Assembly (NCBI RefSeq): GCF_004798705.1
Contig: NZ_CP039290.1
Location: 992,001-1,056,000, forward strand
Direction of reading: 5' to 3'
Source of the DNA: Arthrobacter sp. PAMC25564
GTDB taxonomy: Bacteria > Actinomycetota > Actinomycetes > Actinomycetales > Micrococcaceae
DNA: 64,000 nucleotides
Shown here in pieces: positions 49,839-58,718 of the stretch (its first letter is position 1; every line of letters starts with the position of its first letter). The position numbers were made by a program, and so were the translations under genes. The notes under the pieces were generated by a model. It was given only the letters and a program-made list of their open reading frames with translations. It was not told the DNA's origin and did not search any database.

Positions 49839-50732
49839 ATGGCCTCCCAGCGCTATGAACTCGGCATCGACGCCGCGAAGCTCGACGCGATCGACATGCA
49901 CGTCCACCTCGAGGTGGACGGCCACGGCCACGAGTCCCTGCCCCCGGCCCTGACCGAAGCATCCGCGAAGTACTTCAAGGCCGAGGACCGCTCCCCGTCC
50001 CTGGACCGCATCGCCGAGGTCTACCGGGAGCTGAACATGGCCGCCGTCGTGTTCACCGTGGACGCCCGCACCCAGCTCAAGCACGAGCCGAACAGCATCG
50101 AGGAGCTCATCGCCGGCGCCGCCCGGAACAACGACGTCCTGATCCCGTTCGGCAGCGTCGACCCCCGGACCGGTGCCGAGGCCATCCAGGGCGCCAAGCA
50201 CCAGGCCGTGGAGCTGGGCGCCCGCGGCTTCAAGTTCCACCCGTCGCTGCAGGGCTTCGACCCCTCCAATGAGGCGTTCTACCCGCTCTGGGAGGCACTG
50301 CAGGAACTCGGCCTGCCGGCGATCTTCCACACCGGCCAGAACGGCATGGGCGCCGGGCTCCCCGGCGGCTACGGCATCAAGCTGGGCTACTCCAACCCGC
50401 TCCTGCTGGACGCCGTCGCGGCGGACTTCCCGGAGCTGCAGATCATCATGGCCCACCCCTCGGTGCCGTGGCAGGACGAGGCCAACTCGATCGCCACGCA
50501 CAAGTCCAACGTGTTCATCGACCTCTCCGGCTGGTCCCCGAAGTACTTCCCGGAGTCCCTCGTGAAGATGGCCAACTCGGTGCTGCAGGACAAGGTGCTC
50601 TTCGGCACGGACTTCCCGCTCATCACCCCGCAGAAGTGGCTGGGCGCCTTCGCGGACCTGCCGCTCAAGGACGAGGTCCGGCCCAAGATCCTCAAGCACA
50701 ACGCCGTCCGGCTGCTGGGGCTGGGGGCCTGA
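49839..50732 (+). CDS. phdE: Amidohydrolase-family beta-ketoacyl-CoA hydrolase, phdE/couO-like
   Basis: 297 residues. Amidohydrolase_2-type metal site with DMHVHLE at the start, IFHTGQ, MAHPSVPW and GTDFPL. In C. glutamicum PhdE and R. jostii CouO, such proteins hydrolyse the aryl-beta-ketoacyl-CoA to an aromatic acid and acetyl-CoA. The ATG starts 1 bp after the phdD stop, consistent with coupled consecutive steps. Confidence 0.83.
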   Translation: MASQRYELGIDAAKLDAIDMHVHLEVDGHGHESLPPALTEASAKYFKAEDRSPSLDRIAEVYRELNMAAVVFTVDARTQLKHEPNSIEELIAGAARNNDVLIPFGSVDPRTGAEAIQGAKHQAVELGARGFKFHPSLQGFDPSNEAFYPLWEALQELGLPAIFHTGQNGMGAGLPGGYGIKLGYSNPLLLDAVAADFPELQIIMAHPSVPWQDEANSIATHKSNVFIDLSGWSPKYFPESLVKMANSVLQDKVLFGTDFPLITPQKWLGAFADLPLKDEVRPKILKHNAVRLLGLGA

Positions 50733-50733
50733 G

Positions 50734-51948
50734 ATGTCAGTGGAGACCGAAAACCAGACAAGGCTGTACGGCGTCTGCGATTACTACGACGCCGAGTCCC
50801 TGCTCACCGCGGACGAGCGGCGCGTGCTGGGCAGGCTGCGGGCCTTCCTCGATGAGAAGGCCCGGCCGCTGCTGGCCGACTACTGGGAACGCGGCGAGTT
50901 CCCGTATGAGCTCGCCGGGCCGCTGATCGGCCTGGACCTGATGGAACCGGCGGAACTGACCGGCGCCCCGGGTGCAGCGCAAACACCGGCCCGGGGGATC
51001 TACCAGGGCTTCCGGATCTTCGAACTCGCCCGCACGGACGCCTCGCTCGCCACTTTCTACACGGCCCAGGCCGGACTGTTCCGCACCGCCATCCGGGTGG
51101 GCGCCTCGGCCGAGCAGCAGGCGCAGTGGATGCCGAAGGTCATCGACTTCTCGCTGAAGGGCGTCTTTTCCCTGACCGAACCGGAGTCCGGCTCGGACAT
51201 CGCCGGCGGGCTGTCCACCACGGCCCGCCGTGAAGGCGACACCTGGATCCTGGACGGCGCCAAGCGCTGGATCGGCGGCGCCGCCACCGCGGACGTCCTG
51301 GCCGTGTTTGCCCGCGACGTCGCCGACGGCCAGGTCAAGGCCTTCCTCGTGGAGCGCGAGGCGCCCGGCGTGACGCTGGAAAAGATCCACGGCAAAACCG
51401 CACTGCGGATGATGCAGAACGCGCACATCACCCTCGACGGCGTGCGGGTCCCGGAATCCATGCGGCTGCACAACGTGAACTCCTTCCGGGACGTCGCGGC
51501 GATGCTGAAGGCCATGCGCTCGGATGTCGCCTGGATCGCGACCGGCATCGCGGCCGGCGCATTCGAGGCGGCCCTGCGCTACGTCACGCAGCGCCGGCAG
51601 TTCGGCCGCCAGCTCGGCTCCTTCCAGCTGGTCCAGGAGAAGCTCGCTCGGATGCTCGGCAACGTCACCGCCTCCCTGTCCCTGGTGGTGCGGCTGACCG
51701 AACAGCAGGCCAAGGGCATCTACCGGGACCAGGACTCCGCCCTGGCCAAGATGCAGACCTCCCTGATGATGCGCGAAACCGTGGCCCTGGCCCGCGAAGT
51801 GGTCGGCGGCAACGGCATCACGCTCGAGACCGACGTCGCCCGCTTCCACGCCGACGCCGAAGCCGTCTACTCCTACGAAGGCACCCACGAAATCAACGCC
51901 CTGATTATCGGCCGGGCCCTCACCGGCGAAAGCGCCTTCACCCGCTGA
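50734..51948 (+). CDS. phdB: Acyl-CoA dehydrogenase, phdB-like
   Basis: 404 residues. FSLTEPESGSDIAGG flavin-binding block, and YEGTHEINALIIGRALTG with the catalytic Glu near the C-terminus. It should desaturate dihydrocinnamoyl-type (3-arylpropanoyl) CoA to the cinnamoyl-CoA. Having it lets the pathway accept phenylpropionates as well as cinnamates. ATG 1 bp after the phdE stop. Confidence 0.87.
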   Translation: MSVETENQTRLYGVCDYYDAESLLTADERRVLGRLRAFLDEKARPLLADYWERGEFPYELAGPLIGLDLMEPAELTGAPGAAQTPARGIYQGFRIFELARTDASLATFYTAQAGLFRTAIRVGASAEQQAQWMPKVIDFSLKGVFSLTEPESGSDIAGGLSTTARREGDTWILDGAKRWIGGAATADVLAVFARDVADGQVKAFLVEREAPGVTLEKIHGKTALRMMQNAHITLDGVRVPESMRLHNVNSFRDVAAMLKAMRSDVAWIATGIAAGAFEAALRYVTQRRQFGRQLGSFQLVQEKLARMLGNVTASLSLVVRLTEQQAKGIYRDQDSALAKMQTSLMMRETVALAREVVGGNGITLETDVARFHADAEAVYSYEGTHEINALIIGRALTGESAFTR

Positions 51949-52035
51949 CCCCGCCACCCGACTGAACCAGCACACCCCATTCCGGCACCGCCGCCGGAGC
52001 ATTCCCTACCCCACCCAGCCCTGCAGGAGGACACC

Positions 52036-52491
52036 ATGCCCAATCTCGTCGTCGACTTCGACAAACTGCTCACCCTCGCCGGCACCGATCTCGGTGTCAC
52101 CGAGTACCGCGAAATCACCCAGGAACAGATCAACAAGTTCGCCGACGCCACCGGTGACGACCAATGGATCCACGTCGACCCGGTACGCGCCAAGGACGGC
52201 CCGTTCGGCGCCCCGATCGCCCACGGCTTCCTCACCCTCTCGCTCGTCATCCCCTTCTGGAGCGAACTGTTCGACGTCGAAGGCGTCACCACCAAGGTCA
52301 ACTACGGCCTGGACAAGGTCCGCTTCACCTCCCCGGTCAAGGTGGGCGCGCGGATCCGGATGCAGTCCACCATCACCGAAGTCACCGAGGTCAAGGGCGG
52401 CGCCCAGATCAAGGTCGCCAACACCATCGAAATCGAAGGCCAGGAACGTCCCGCCGTCGTCGCCGAATTCCTCGCCCGCTTCTACAAGTAA
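52036..52491 (+). CDS. phdC: MaoC-type enoyl-CoA hydratase, phdC-like
   Basis: 151 residues, hot-dog fold. Hydratase motif FADATGDDQWIHVDPVRAKDGPFGAPIAHGFLTLSL with the catalytic Asp/His. It hydrates cinnamoyl-type CoA to the 3-hydroxyacyl-CoA for PhdD. It follows phdB after 87 bp and has GGAGG upstream. Confidence 0.9.
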   Translation: MPNLVVDFDKLLTLAGTDLGVTEYREITQEQINKFADATGDDQWIHVDPVRAKDGPFGAPIAHGFLTLSLVIPFWSELFDVEGVTTKVNYGLDKVRFTSPVKVGARIRMQSTITEVTEVKGGAQIKVANTIEIEGQERPAVVAEFLARFYK

Positions 52492-52542
52492 CCGCTGGAC
52501 CAGTAACCCTCCCCTTTTTCTCCCCTGTTCAAAGGAACAACC

Positions 52543-53922
52543 ATGTCCGGACTCACTCAGCTCCAAGCCTTGGGCACCGCCGAGCGGCGCAAGGAAGCGC
52601 GCACGGTCATTGCCTCCAGCTACCTGGGCAGCACCATCGAGTACTACGACTTCCTGCTCTACGCCACGGCCGCGGCGGTCGTCTTCCCGAAGGTCTTCTT
52701 CAGCGGCATGGACGAATGGGTGGCCGTCGTGGCCGCCTACGGCACCTTCGCCGCGGGCTACGTAGCCCGCCCGGTCGGCGGCATCATCTTCGGCCACTTC
52801 GGCGACCGGATGGGCCGCAAGGGCATGCTGATCGTCTCCATGCTGGTCATGGGCCTGGCCTCCACCCTGATCGGCGTGGTCCCGGGCGCCTCCGTGGCCG
52901 GCCCCTGGGGGGCCGTGCTGCTCGTGATCCTGCGTGTCTGCCAGGGCATCGCCGTGGGCGGCGAATGGGGCGGAGCCGCGCTGATGGCGCTGGAACACTC
53001 CGAATCCGGGAAGCGCGGCTTTGCGGCTTCGTTCGTCAATGCGGGGGCCCCCACCGGGGCCGTACTGGGCACCCTGATCCTGGGCGCGTTCTCCGCACTG
53101 CCGAACGACCAGTTCCTCGCGTGGGGCTGGCGTGTGCCGTTCCTGCTTTCCTTCGTGCTGCTGGGCGTGGGCATGTTCGTCCGGCTCAAGGTTTCCGAAA
53201 GCCCCATCTTCAAAGCCGCCATCGAGCAGGAGGAAGCTGAGCGGGAGAAAGCAGCGCAGGAGGCACCCGCGCAGGGGAAAAATACTGTCCCCACGGCAAA
53301 GCCCGCGATGCCGCTGCTGCAGGTCCTGCGGCGTCCCAAGACCCTGATCTTCACGATGCTCGCCGGCGCGGCAGGCTTCGCGCTGCAGGTGGTGCTGGCG
53401 ACGTTCTCGGTGACCTACGCCGTCTCCAAGGGGGCCGACCGCCAGGGCGTGCTGTACGCGTTTGCCGCAGCCTCCCTGATCTCCATCGTGTTCGTGATCA
53501 TGGGCGGCAGGCTCTCCGACAAACTGGGACGGCGGCCGGTCATGATCGGCGGACTGGTGCTCTTCATCATCTACCTCGTGCCGATGTTCCAGCTGCTCTC
53601 CTCGAACAACATCATGCTGATCTTCGTGGCCTTCGCCATCGGCCTGATGATCCACTCGACCCTGTTCGGGCCGTTGGCGGCCTTTGTGTCCGAGCAGTTC
53701 GGCACCACCTCCCGCTACACCGGCGCATCCCTGGGCTACCAGCTGGCAACCCTGCTGGGCGCCGGCTTCACGCCCGGCATCGTGGCGCAGATCTTCAAGG
53801 ACTCCGGCCAGAACACGGGGTCGGTGGTCTGGTACCTGGCGATCATGTCAGCGGTCTCCATCGTCTTCATCCTCCTGACCAAAGAACCGAAGAACAACGA
53901 CCTCCAGACCGTCCGGGCCTGA
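52543..53922 (+). CDS. phdT: MFS transporter, metabolite:H+ symporter family, phdT-like
   Basis: 459 residues, 12 helices, MHS family. Typical start SSYLGSTIEYYDFLLYATAAAVVF, FGDRMGRKGMLIVSMLVMG between helices 2 and 3, and a long charged central loop (about 225-255: EEAEREKAAQEAPAQGK). Probably imports phenylpropanoid acids. Within the phd-type operon. Confidence 0.87.
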   Translation: MSGLTQLQALGTAERRKEARTVIASSYLGSTIEYYDFLLYATAAAVVFPKVFFSGMDEWVAVVAAYGTFAAGYVARPVGGIIFGHFGDRMGRKGMLIVSMLVMGLASTLIGVVPGASVAGPWGAVLLVILRVCQGIAVGGEWGGAALMALEHSESGKRGFAASFVNAGAPTGAVLGTLILGAFSALPNDQFLAWGWRVPFLLSFVLLGVGMFVRLKVSESPIFKAAIEQEEAEREKAAQEAPAQGKNTVPTAKPAMPLLQVLRRPKTLIFTMLAGAAGFALQVVLATFSVTYAVSKGADRQGVLYAFAAASLISIVFVIMGGRLSDKLGRRPVMIGGLVLFIIYLVPMFQLLSSNNIMLIFVAFAIGLMIHSTLFGPLAAFVSEQFGTTSRYTGASLGYQLATLLGAGFTPGIVAQIFKDSGQNTGSVVWYLAIMSAVSIVFILLTKEPKNNDLQTVRA

Positions 53923-53975
53923 CCCTTCATCGGCTCCCGTCCAACGGGCTAACCTCACAGTAGAAAGGATTCGCC

Positions 53976-55541
53976 GTGGAAAATTTTGGCATCGGCTCGT
54001 GGCTGCAACGTCGCCGCCCGAAGTCCGGCAGCAAGACCGCCCTGATCAGCGGAGGCCGGGAACTCAGCTACGCACAGTTCGCGGACCGGAGCCTCCGGCT
54101 GGCCAACGCCCTGCGGGACCGCGGCGTCGCCAAGGGGGACAGAGTGGCCTACCTGGGCGAGAACCACCCGTCCTTCCTGGAAACCCTCTTTGCCTGCGGC
54201 ACCCTGGGCGCCATCTTCGTCCCGCTCAATACCCGGCTGGCACCCCCGGAAATCCAGTTCCAGCTGCAGGACAGCGGGGCCGTGGCCCTGATCCACGCGC
54301 ACAGCCTGAGTGACCTCGCCGCCCGCGGCGCGGCCGGCACCGCCGTGGCGAGGCTCGTCGTCGTCGACGATGCGGGCGACGGCAGCCCCGCGGGGGCAGG
54401 CAGCGGCCAGGGGTCGACGGCGGTCGAGGGCTTTGAAGCCGTGGTGGCCTCCGGCACGGACCAGCCGATCGATGAACCGGTGGGCCTGGACGACGGAGCC
54501 ATGATCCTCTACACCTCGGGCACCACGGGCCGTCCGAAGGGCGCCCTGCTGACCCACGGCAACGTCACCTGGAACTGCATCAATGTGATCGTGGACTTCG
54601 ATTTCTCCTCGCAGGACGTGGCGCTGATGATTTCACCGATGTTCCACGTGGCGTCACTGGACATGGGCGTCCTGCCGACGCTCCTCAAGGGCGGAACGGT
54701 CATCCTCGAATCCAGGTTTGATCCGGGCCGGATCCTGGGCCTGATCGGGGAGTACAGCGTCACGACGATGAGCGGGGTCCCGACCACCTATCAGCTCATC
54801 TGCGAACATCCCGCGTGGGCAACCACCGACCTCAGCTCGCTGAACAAGCTCACCTGTGGGGGATCCGCGATCCCCATGCGGGTGCTCGACGCGTACGAGT
54901 CCCGGGGGCTCCAGATCGGCAACGGCTACGGCATGACCGAAACCGCGCCGGCGGCAACGGTCCTCCCCGCATCGCGGTCCCGCGACAAGGCCGGTTCCGC
55001 CGGGCTTCCGCACTTCTTCACCGATGTCCGGATCGCCGACGCGATAGCCGGCATCGCGGCGCCCGGGACCGTGGGGGAGATCCAGATCAAGGGCCCCAAC
55101 GTGATCCGTGAATACTGGGACCGGCCCGATGCCACCGCCGAATCCTATGCTGACGGCGGCTGGTTCAAATCCGGAGACCTCGCCTACAAGGACGAGGAGG
55201 GCTTCGTGTTCATCGCCGACCGGCTCAAGGACATGATCATCTCCGGCGGCGAAAACATCTATCCGGCCGAAGTGGAACAGGCCATCACGGAACTCGACGC
55301 GGTCGGAAGCGTGGCCGTGATCGGCGTGCCGGATGAGAAGTGGGGCGAAGTGCCGCGGGCGGTGGTGCTGCTGCGTGAGGGTGCCCAACTTACCGAGGCC
55401 CAGCTCAGGGCGCACCTGGAAGGACGGCTGGCGCGCTACAAGATCCCCAGGTCCGTGGTGTTCGTCGATGAGATGCCCCGGACCGCCAGCGGCAAGATCA
55501 GGAAGGCTGATCTTCGGAAGCTGGCGCCCGGCCACATCTGA
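53976..55541 (+). CDS. phdA: Aryl-propenoate CoA ligase, phdA/couL-like
   Basis: 521 residues from GTG 53976 with AGAAAGGA upstream. ANL-family motifs: ILYTSGTTGRPKGALLTHGN, GYGMTETAPA, FKSGDLAYKDEEGFVFIADR, and the C-terminal Lys in RTASGKIRKADL. Activates a hydroxycinnamic or phenylpropionic acid to its CoA ester, first step of the operon's pathway. Last gene of the operon; a terminator follows. Confidence 0.86.
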   Translation: MENFGIGSWLQRRRPKSGSKTALISGGRELSYAQFADRSLRLANALRDRGVAKGDRVAYLGENHPSFLETLFACGTLGAIFVPLNTRLAPPEIQFQLQDSGAVALIHAHSLSDLAARGAAGTAVARLVVVDDAGDGSPAGAGSGQGSTAVEGFEAVVASGTDQPIDEPVGLDDGAMILYTSGTTGRPKGALLTHGNVTWNCINVIVDFDFSSQDVALMISPMFHVASLDMGVLPTLLKGGTVILESRFDPGRILGLIGEYSVTTMSGVPTTYQLICEHPAWATTDLSSLNKLTCGGSAIPMRVLDAYESRGLQIGNGYGMTETAPAATVLPASRSRDKAGSAGLPHFFTDVRIADAIAGIAAPGTVGEIQIKGPNVIREYWDRPDATAESYADGGWFKSGDLAYKDEEGFVFIADRLKDMIISGGENIYPAEVEQAITELDAVGSVAVIGVPDEKWGEVPRAVVLLREGAQLTEAQLRAHLEGRLARYKIPRSVVFVDEMPRTASGKIRKADLRKLAPGHI

Positions 55542-55543
55542 CG

Positions 55544-55583
55544 GGAGAGCCGGAGGCCGCGGTAACGCAGCCTCCGGCTCTCC
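55544..55583. terminator. Terminator after phdA
   Basis: Perfect 14-bp stem GGAGAGCCGGAGGC / GCCTCCGGCTCTCC with a 12-nt loop between convergent genes (ends 55541 and 55634). Only a short T stretch follows. Confidence 0.75.
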
Positions 55584-55633
55584 TTGTGCCGCCCTCACCA
55601 CCACCTACGACAACCCCGGACCCGCAACCGCCA

Positions 55634-56920
55634 TCACGCCGCGTCCATCAGTTGCGGGAACGTGTGAGCCAGCTGCAGGGCCACCAGCGTCACCACCTGG
55701 TTCTCGTTGACGGGCCGGCCTAGGAGGTCAGAGGCGCGTTTGACCCGGTACGCCACGGTGTTGGTGGCCAGATGCAGGGCCTGGGCGGCGGCGATCCGGC
55801 TGCTGCCGGCGAGCAGGAAATGCCGCAGGGTGTCACGGATGTCGGTCAGCTTCTGGTCCGGGCCCAGCAGCCCGGCGAGCTGCACCTGGACGAACCTGGC
55901 CGCGCCCTGCGGGTCGGCAATGAGCAGCGCCAGCATGCCGGCGTCGTCGTAGCCCCAGAACTGTTGCCGAGGCGCAAGCCGCGCCACCCGGGCAGCCTGC
56001 TGCGCCTCAAAGTGGCTTTCCCGCAGCCCCGCCAGCCCCGAGCCGGGACGTCCGGCCGCGAGCTGGATCCAGCCGGGGTGGGGCACTTCACGCAGCGCGC
56101 TCATCACCGAAGGACCCGGGCGGGTGTTGAACGCCCACCAGAACAGCGTGGTGCCCTGATGCTCGATGGTCAGGAAACCGGTTGCGCCCAGCGCCTGCAC
56201 GGCATCCGTGCCGAAACGCTGGCGCGCGGCATCGCGGTCCGGGATATGGCCGCTCGTGGCGGGCCGGGCCACAGCGATCAGATGGTGCCCGCCCAGCCGG
56301 AGGCCCAGGACGCGTTCGGCGTCTTCGGCAGGTTCTTCGCCGTCGAGGATTGCCGTGAGCACCCTCAACCGTTCGGCGGGAAGCCTGCCATGCCACAGGG
56401 ACAGCTCGTCCTCATAACCGCGCATAAGGTCGCTGACGTAGGAGTTCACGTAGGAAAAGAGGGCCGCGTTGAGCCCGCGCACTTCAGCGACCATGCGATC
56501 CGCAGGAACTTCCCGCTCGATGACGGCCAGCAGCGCATCCTGGACCCGGGTGTGGCAGGCCCAGACAGTCCGCAGCACACTGCCGATCGGGACGCCCTGA
56601 CGCACGGACAACCGGACATTGTCCTGGGCACCACGAGGGGCGACAATGTCCGCAGCGGGAGTGCCGCGATGCAAGCCGATCAGGGTCGTGAGCAGGGACG
56701 CTTCACAGCCCTCCCGCTCGGTGCCGGTCATCATGCCGGGCGTCCCGGCCAGGCTGAAGTCTTCAGCGACCAGGCGGACTATGTCGGCGGCAGCCTCCGC
56801 CGCCCACGCCGTGGCAGGCGCGCCGATTTCCGCCTCGGCGCTGGCAATGATCTCCGGATCCGACGCCGGACCGCCGGCCGCGCCGGACGCCGTCGGGCGG
56901 AGACTGTCCATCCAGTTCAT
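55634..56920 (-). CDS. PucR/CdaR-type regulator with C-terminal HTH
   Basis: 428 residues from ATG 56920 (a start at 56911 is possible). N-terminal RsbT-like / helical region (about 30-190), GGDEF-like middle, and a C-terminal PucR-type HTH (SSRIAAAQALHLATNTVAYRVKRASDLLGR). Divergent from the flavin oxidase-oxygenase-aldehyde dehydrogenase operon and its likely activator. It takes the place of the MarR regulator usual in phd clusters, though which operon it serves is inferred. Confidence 0.82.
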   Translation of the reverse strand: MNWMDSLRPTASGAAGGPASDPEIIASAEAEIGAPATAWAAEAAADIVRLVAEDFSLAGTPGMMTGTEREGCEASLLTTLIGLHRGTPAADIVAPRGAQDNVRLSVRQGVPIGSVLRTVWACHTRVQDALLAVIEREVPADRMVAEVRGLNAALFSYVNSYVSDLMRGYEDELSLWHGRLPAERLRVLTAILDGEEPAEDAERVLGLRLGGHHLIAVARPATSGHIPDRDAARQRFGTDAVQALGATGFLTIEHQGTTLFWWAFNTRPGPSVMSALREVPHPGWIQLAAGRPGSGLAGLRESHFEAQQAARVARLAPRQQFWGYDDAGMLALLIADPQGAARFVQVQLAGLLGPDQKLTDIRDTLRHFLLAGSSRIAAAQALHLATNTVAYRVKRASDLLGRPVNENQVVTLVALQLAHTFPQLMDAA

Positions 56921-57087
56921 CACTGCTGTAAACCACCTTTGGTCTTGGCCCCGAGGGCCAGTATAGGTTCCTTTGCCTGTGCCTCCGGGCTGGCGGGCCT
57001 TTGCTCCCGGACGCCATAGGCATGCGCTTTTCTTGCACTCCGGCGCCAAGAACCAACGCTGTGTTCCACACCACACTTGAATCAACA

Positions 57088-57107
57088 GGTGTTCGGAGAT
57101 GAACACC
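57088..57107. promoter_or_regulatory. Inverted repeat upstream of the flavin oxidase
   Basis: GGTGTTC-GGAGAT-GAACACC, 7-bp arms with a 6-nt spacer, 26 bp upstream of the start at 57134. It could be an operator or a leader hairpin limiting ribosome access. Confidence 0.45.
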
Positions 57108-57133
57108 CCTCAAGCAACGGAGCGTGGCAGCAC

Positions 57134-58693
57134 ATGACAACCACCACTGAGCTCAACAACTCATCATCGGTCCTGACCGAGGCCATTGCGCGGATGACCG
57201 ACGCACTCGGCGCCGACGCCGTCCTGCTGGAGGAGAGCCAGGTCAAGGATTTCCATGACCCCTATGAAGGCGACGACGCCCGGGACTACCAGCCTTCCTT
57301 CGTGGTCCAGCCCTCCTCCGTCGAGGAAATCCAGGCCGTGGTACGGATCGCCAACGAACTTCAGATCCAGCTCTGGACCTCCTCCACCGGACGCAACTAC
57401 GGCTACGGCGGCTCGGCCCCGGTGGTCAACGGTTCCGTCGTCCTGAGCCTGCGCCGGATGAACAAGATCCTGGAAATCAACGAGGCCGCCGGCTATGCGC
57501 TGCTCGAGCCGGGCGTCAGCTTCTTCGACCTCTACAACGAGATCAAGGCCCGTGGGCTGAAGCTCTGGATTTCCGTCCCGGACCTCGGCTGGGGAAGCAT
57601 CGTCGGCAACACCCTGGACCACGGCTACGGCTACACCGTCAACGGCGACCACGCCAGCGCCGTCTGCGGCATGGAAGTGGTCCTCGCCTCCGGTGAAGTG
57701 ATTCGCACCGGCCTCGGCGCCATGAGCAACAGCCCGATGTGGCAGCGGCACAAGCGCGGCTTCGGGCCGTCCCTGGACAGCCTCTTCATGCAGTCCAACT
57801 TCGGCATCGTGTCCAAGATGGGCGTCTGGCTCATGCCTGAACCCGAGGTGTTCACCACGGGGGCGATCATCTGCCACAACGACGAGGACATCGCCCCGCT
57901 GATCGATGCGCTCCGCCCGCTCATGCTCGACGGCACCATCCAGGGCCTGCCGCTGATCACCAGTTCCCCGGAACCTGAGGACGGCCGTGCCAGCCCGATG
58001 CAGGACACTGCCGGCATGTCGAAGCTCGCGAAGCTGTCCGCGACGCTGCCGCCGGGACGCTGGCACGCCCGCATTGCCTTCTACGGCCACGAAGCCATAG
58101 TGGAGGCGCGGCGCCGCATTGTCACAGATGCGGTGGCCCACCTCCCCGGCGTCACCGTGGACCTAAGGGCCTACCGCGGCGACGTCAGCCCCGAAGAGGT
58201 CCACCCGCTGGACCTGGTCCCGGCCGGCATCCCCAACATGTTCCTGCTGGACATGATGAAGAAGCACATCGGCGAAAACGTGGGCCACATCGACTTCTCG
58301 CCGGCCATCCCGTTCGACGGCGAATCCGCCGCCAGGCACGAGCTGATGGTCCGCACCATCCTCGAGGAGGCCGGCCTGGTTGCCGGCTTCGGCTGGATCG
58401 CCAACACCCGCAGCCTCGTGGGCGCCTGCATGGTCTTCTTCGATGTGGACAACCCGGCCGAAGCGGCAGCCGCGCACGCCGCCGTCGAACTCATGTGTGA
58501 AAAGGCTGCCGAATGGGGCTGGAGCGAATACCGCGCCCACCCCTCGCTGATCGGGCACGTGGCCGAGAACTTCGACTTCAACGGCCACGCCCTGAACCGC
58601 CTCTACACCTCCATCAAAGATGCGCTGGACCCCGCCGGAACGCTCTCGCCGGGCAACCACGGCATCTGGCCCTCGTCGGCCAAGAACTCCTAG
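57134..58693 (+). CDS. VAO/PCMH-type flavin oxidase, eugenol oxidase-like
   Basis: 519 residues from ATG 57134. FAD-binding PCMH domain (about 30-220) with PSSVEEIQAVVRIANELQIQ, TGRNYGYGG and DLGWGSIVGNTLDHGYGYT. C-terminal VAO cap domain follows. Relatives include eugenol oxidase, vanillyl-alcohol oxidase and 4-cresol dehydrogenase, which oxidise para-substituted phenols at the benzylic carbon. Length and neighbours (oxygenase, aldehyde dehydrogenase) favour eugenol or vanillyl-alcohol oxidation. The covalent flavin residue cannot be placed with confidence. Confidence 0.82.
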   Translation: MTTTTELNNSSSVLTEAIARMTDALGADAVLLEESQVKDFHDPYEGDDARDYQPSFVVQPSSVEEIQAVVRIANELQIQLWTSSTGRNYGYGGSAPVVNGSVVLSLRRMNKILEINEAAGYALLEPGVSFFDLYNEIKARGLKLWISVPDLGWGSIVGNTLDHGYGYTVNGDHASAVCGMEVVLASGEVIRTGLGAMSNSPMWQRHKRGFGPSLDSLFMQSNFGIVSKMGVWLMPEPEVFTTGAIICHNDEDIAPLIDALRPLMLDGTIQGLPLITSSPEPEDGRASPMQDTAGMSKLAKLSATLPPGRWHARIAFYGHEAIVEARRRIVTDAVAHLPGVTVDLRAYRGDVSPEEVHPLDLVPAGIPNMFLLDMMKKHIGENVGHIDFSPAIPFDGESAARHELMVRTILEEAGLVAGFGWIANTRSLVGACMVFFDVDNPAEAAAAHAAVELMCEKAAEWGWSEYRAHPSLIGHVAENFDFNGHALNRLYTSIKDALDPAGTLSPGNHGIWPSSAKNS

Positions 58694-58718
58694 AACTCCA
58701 AGACCGAAAGGCATCACC

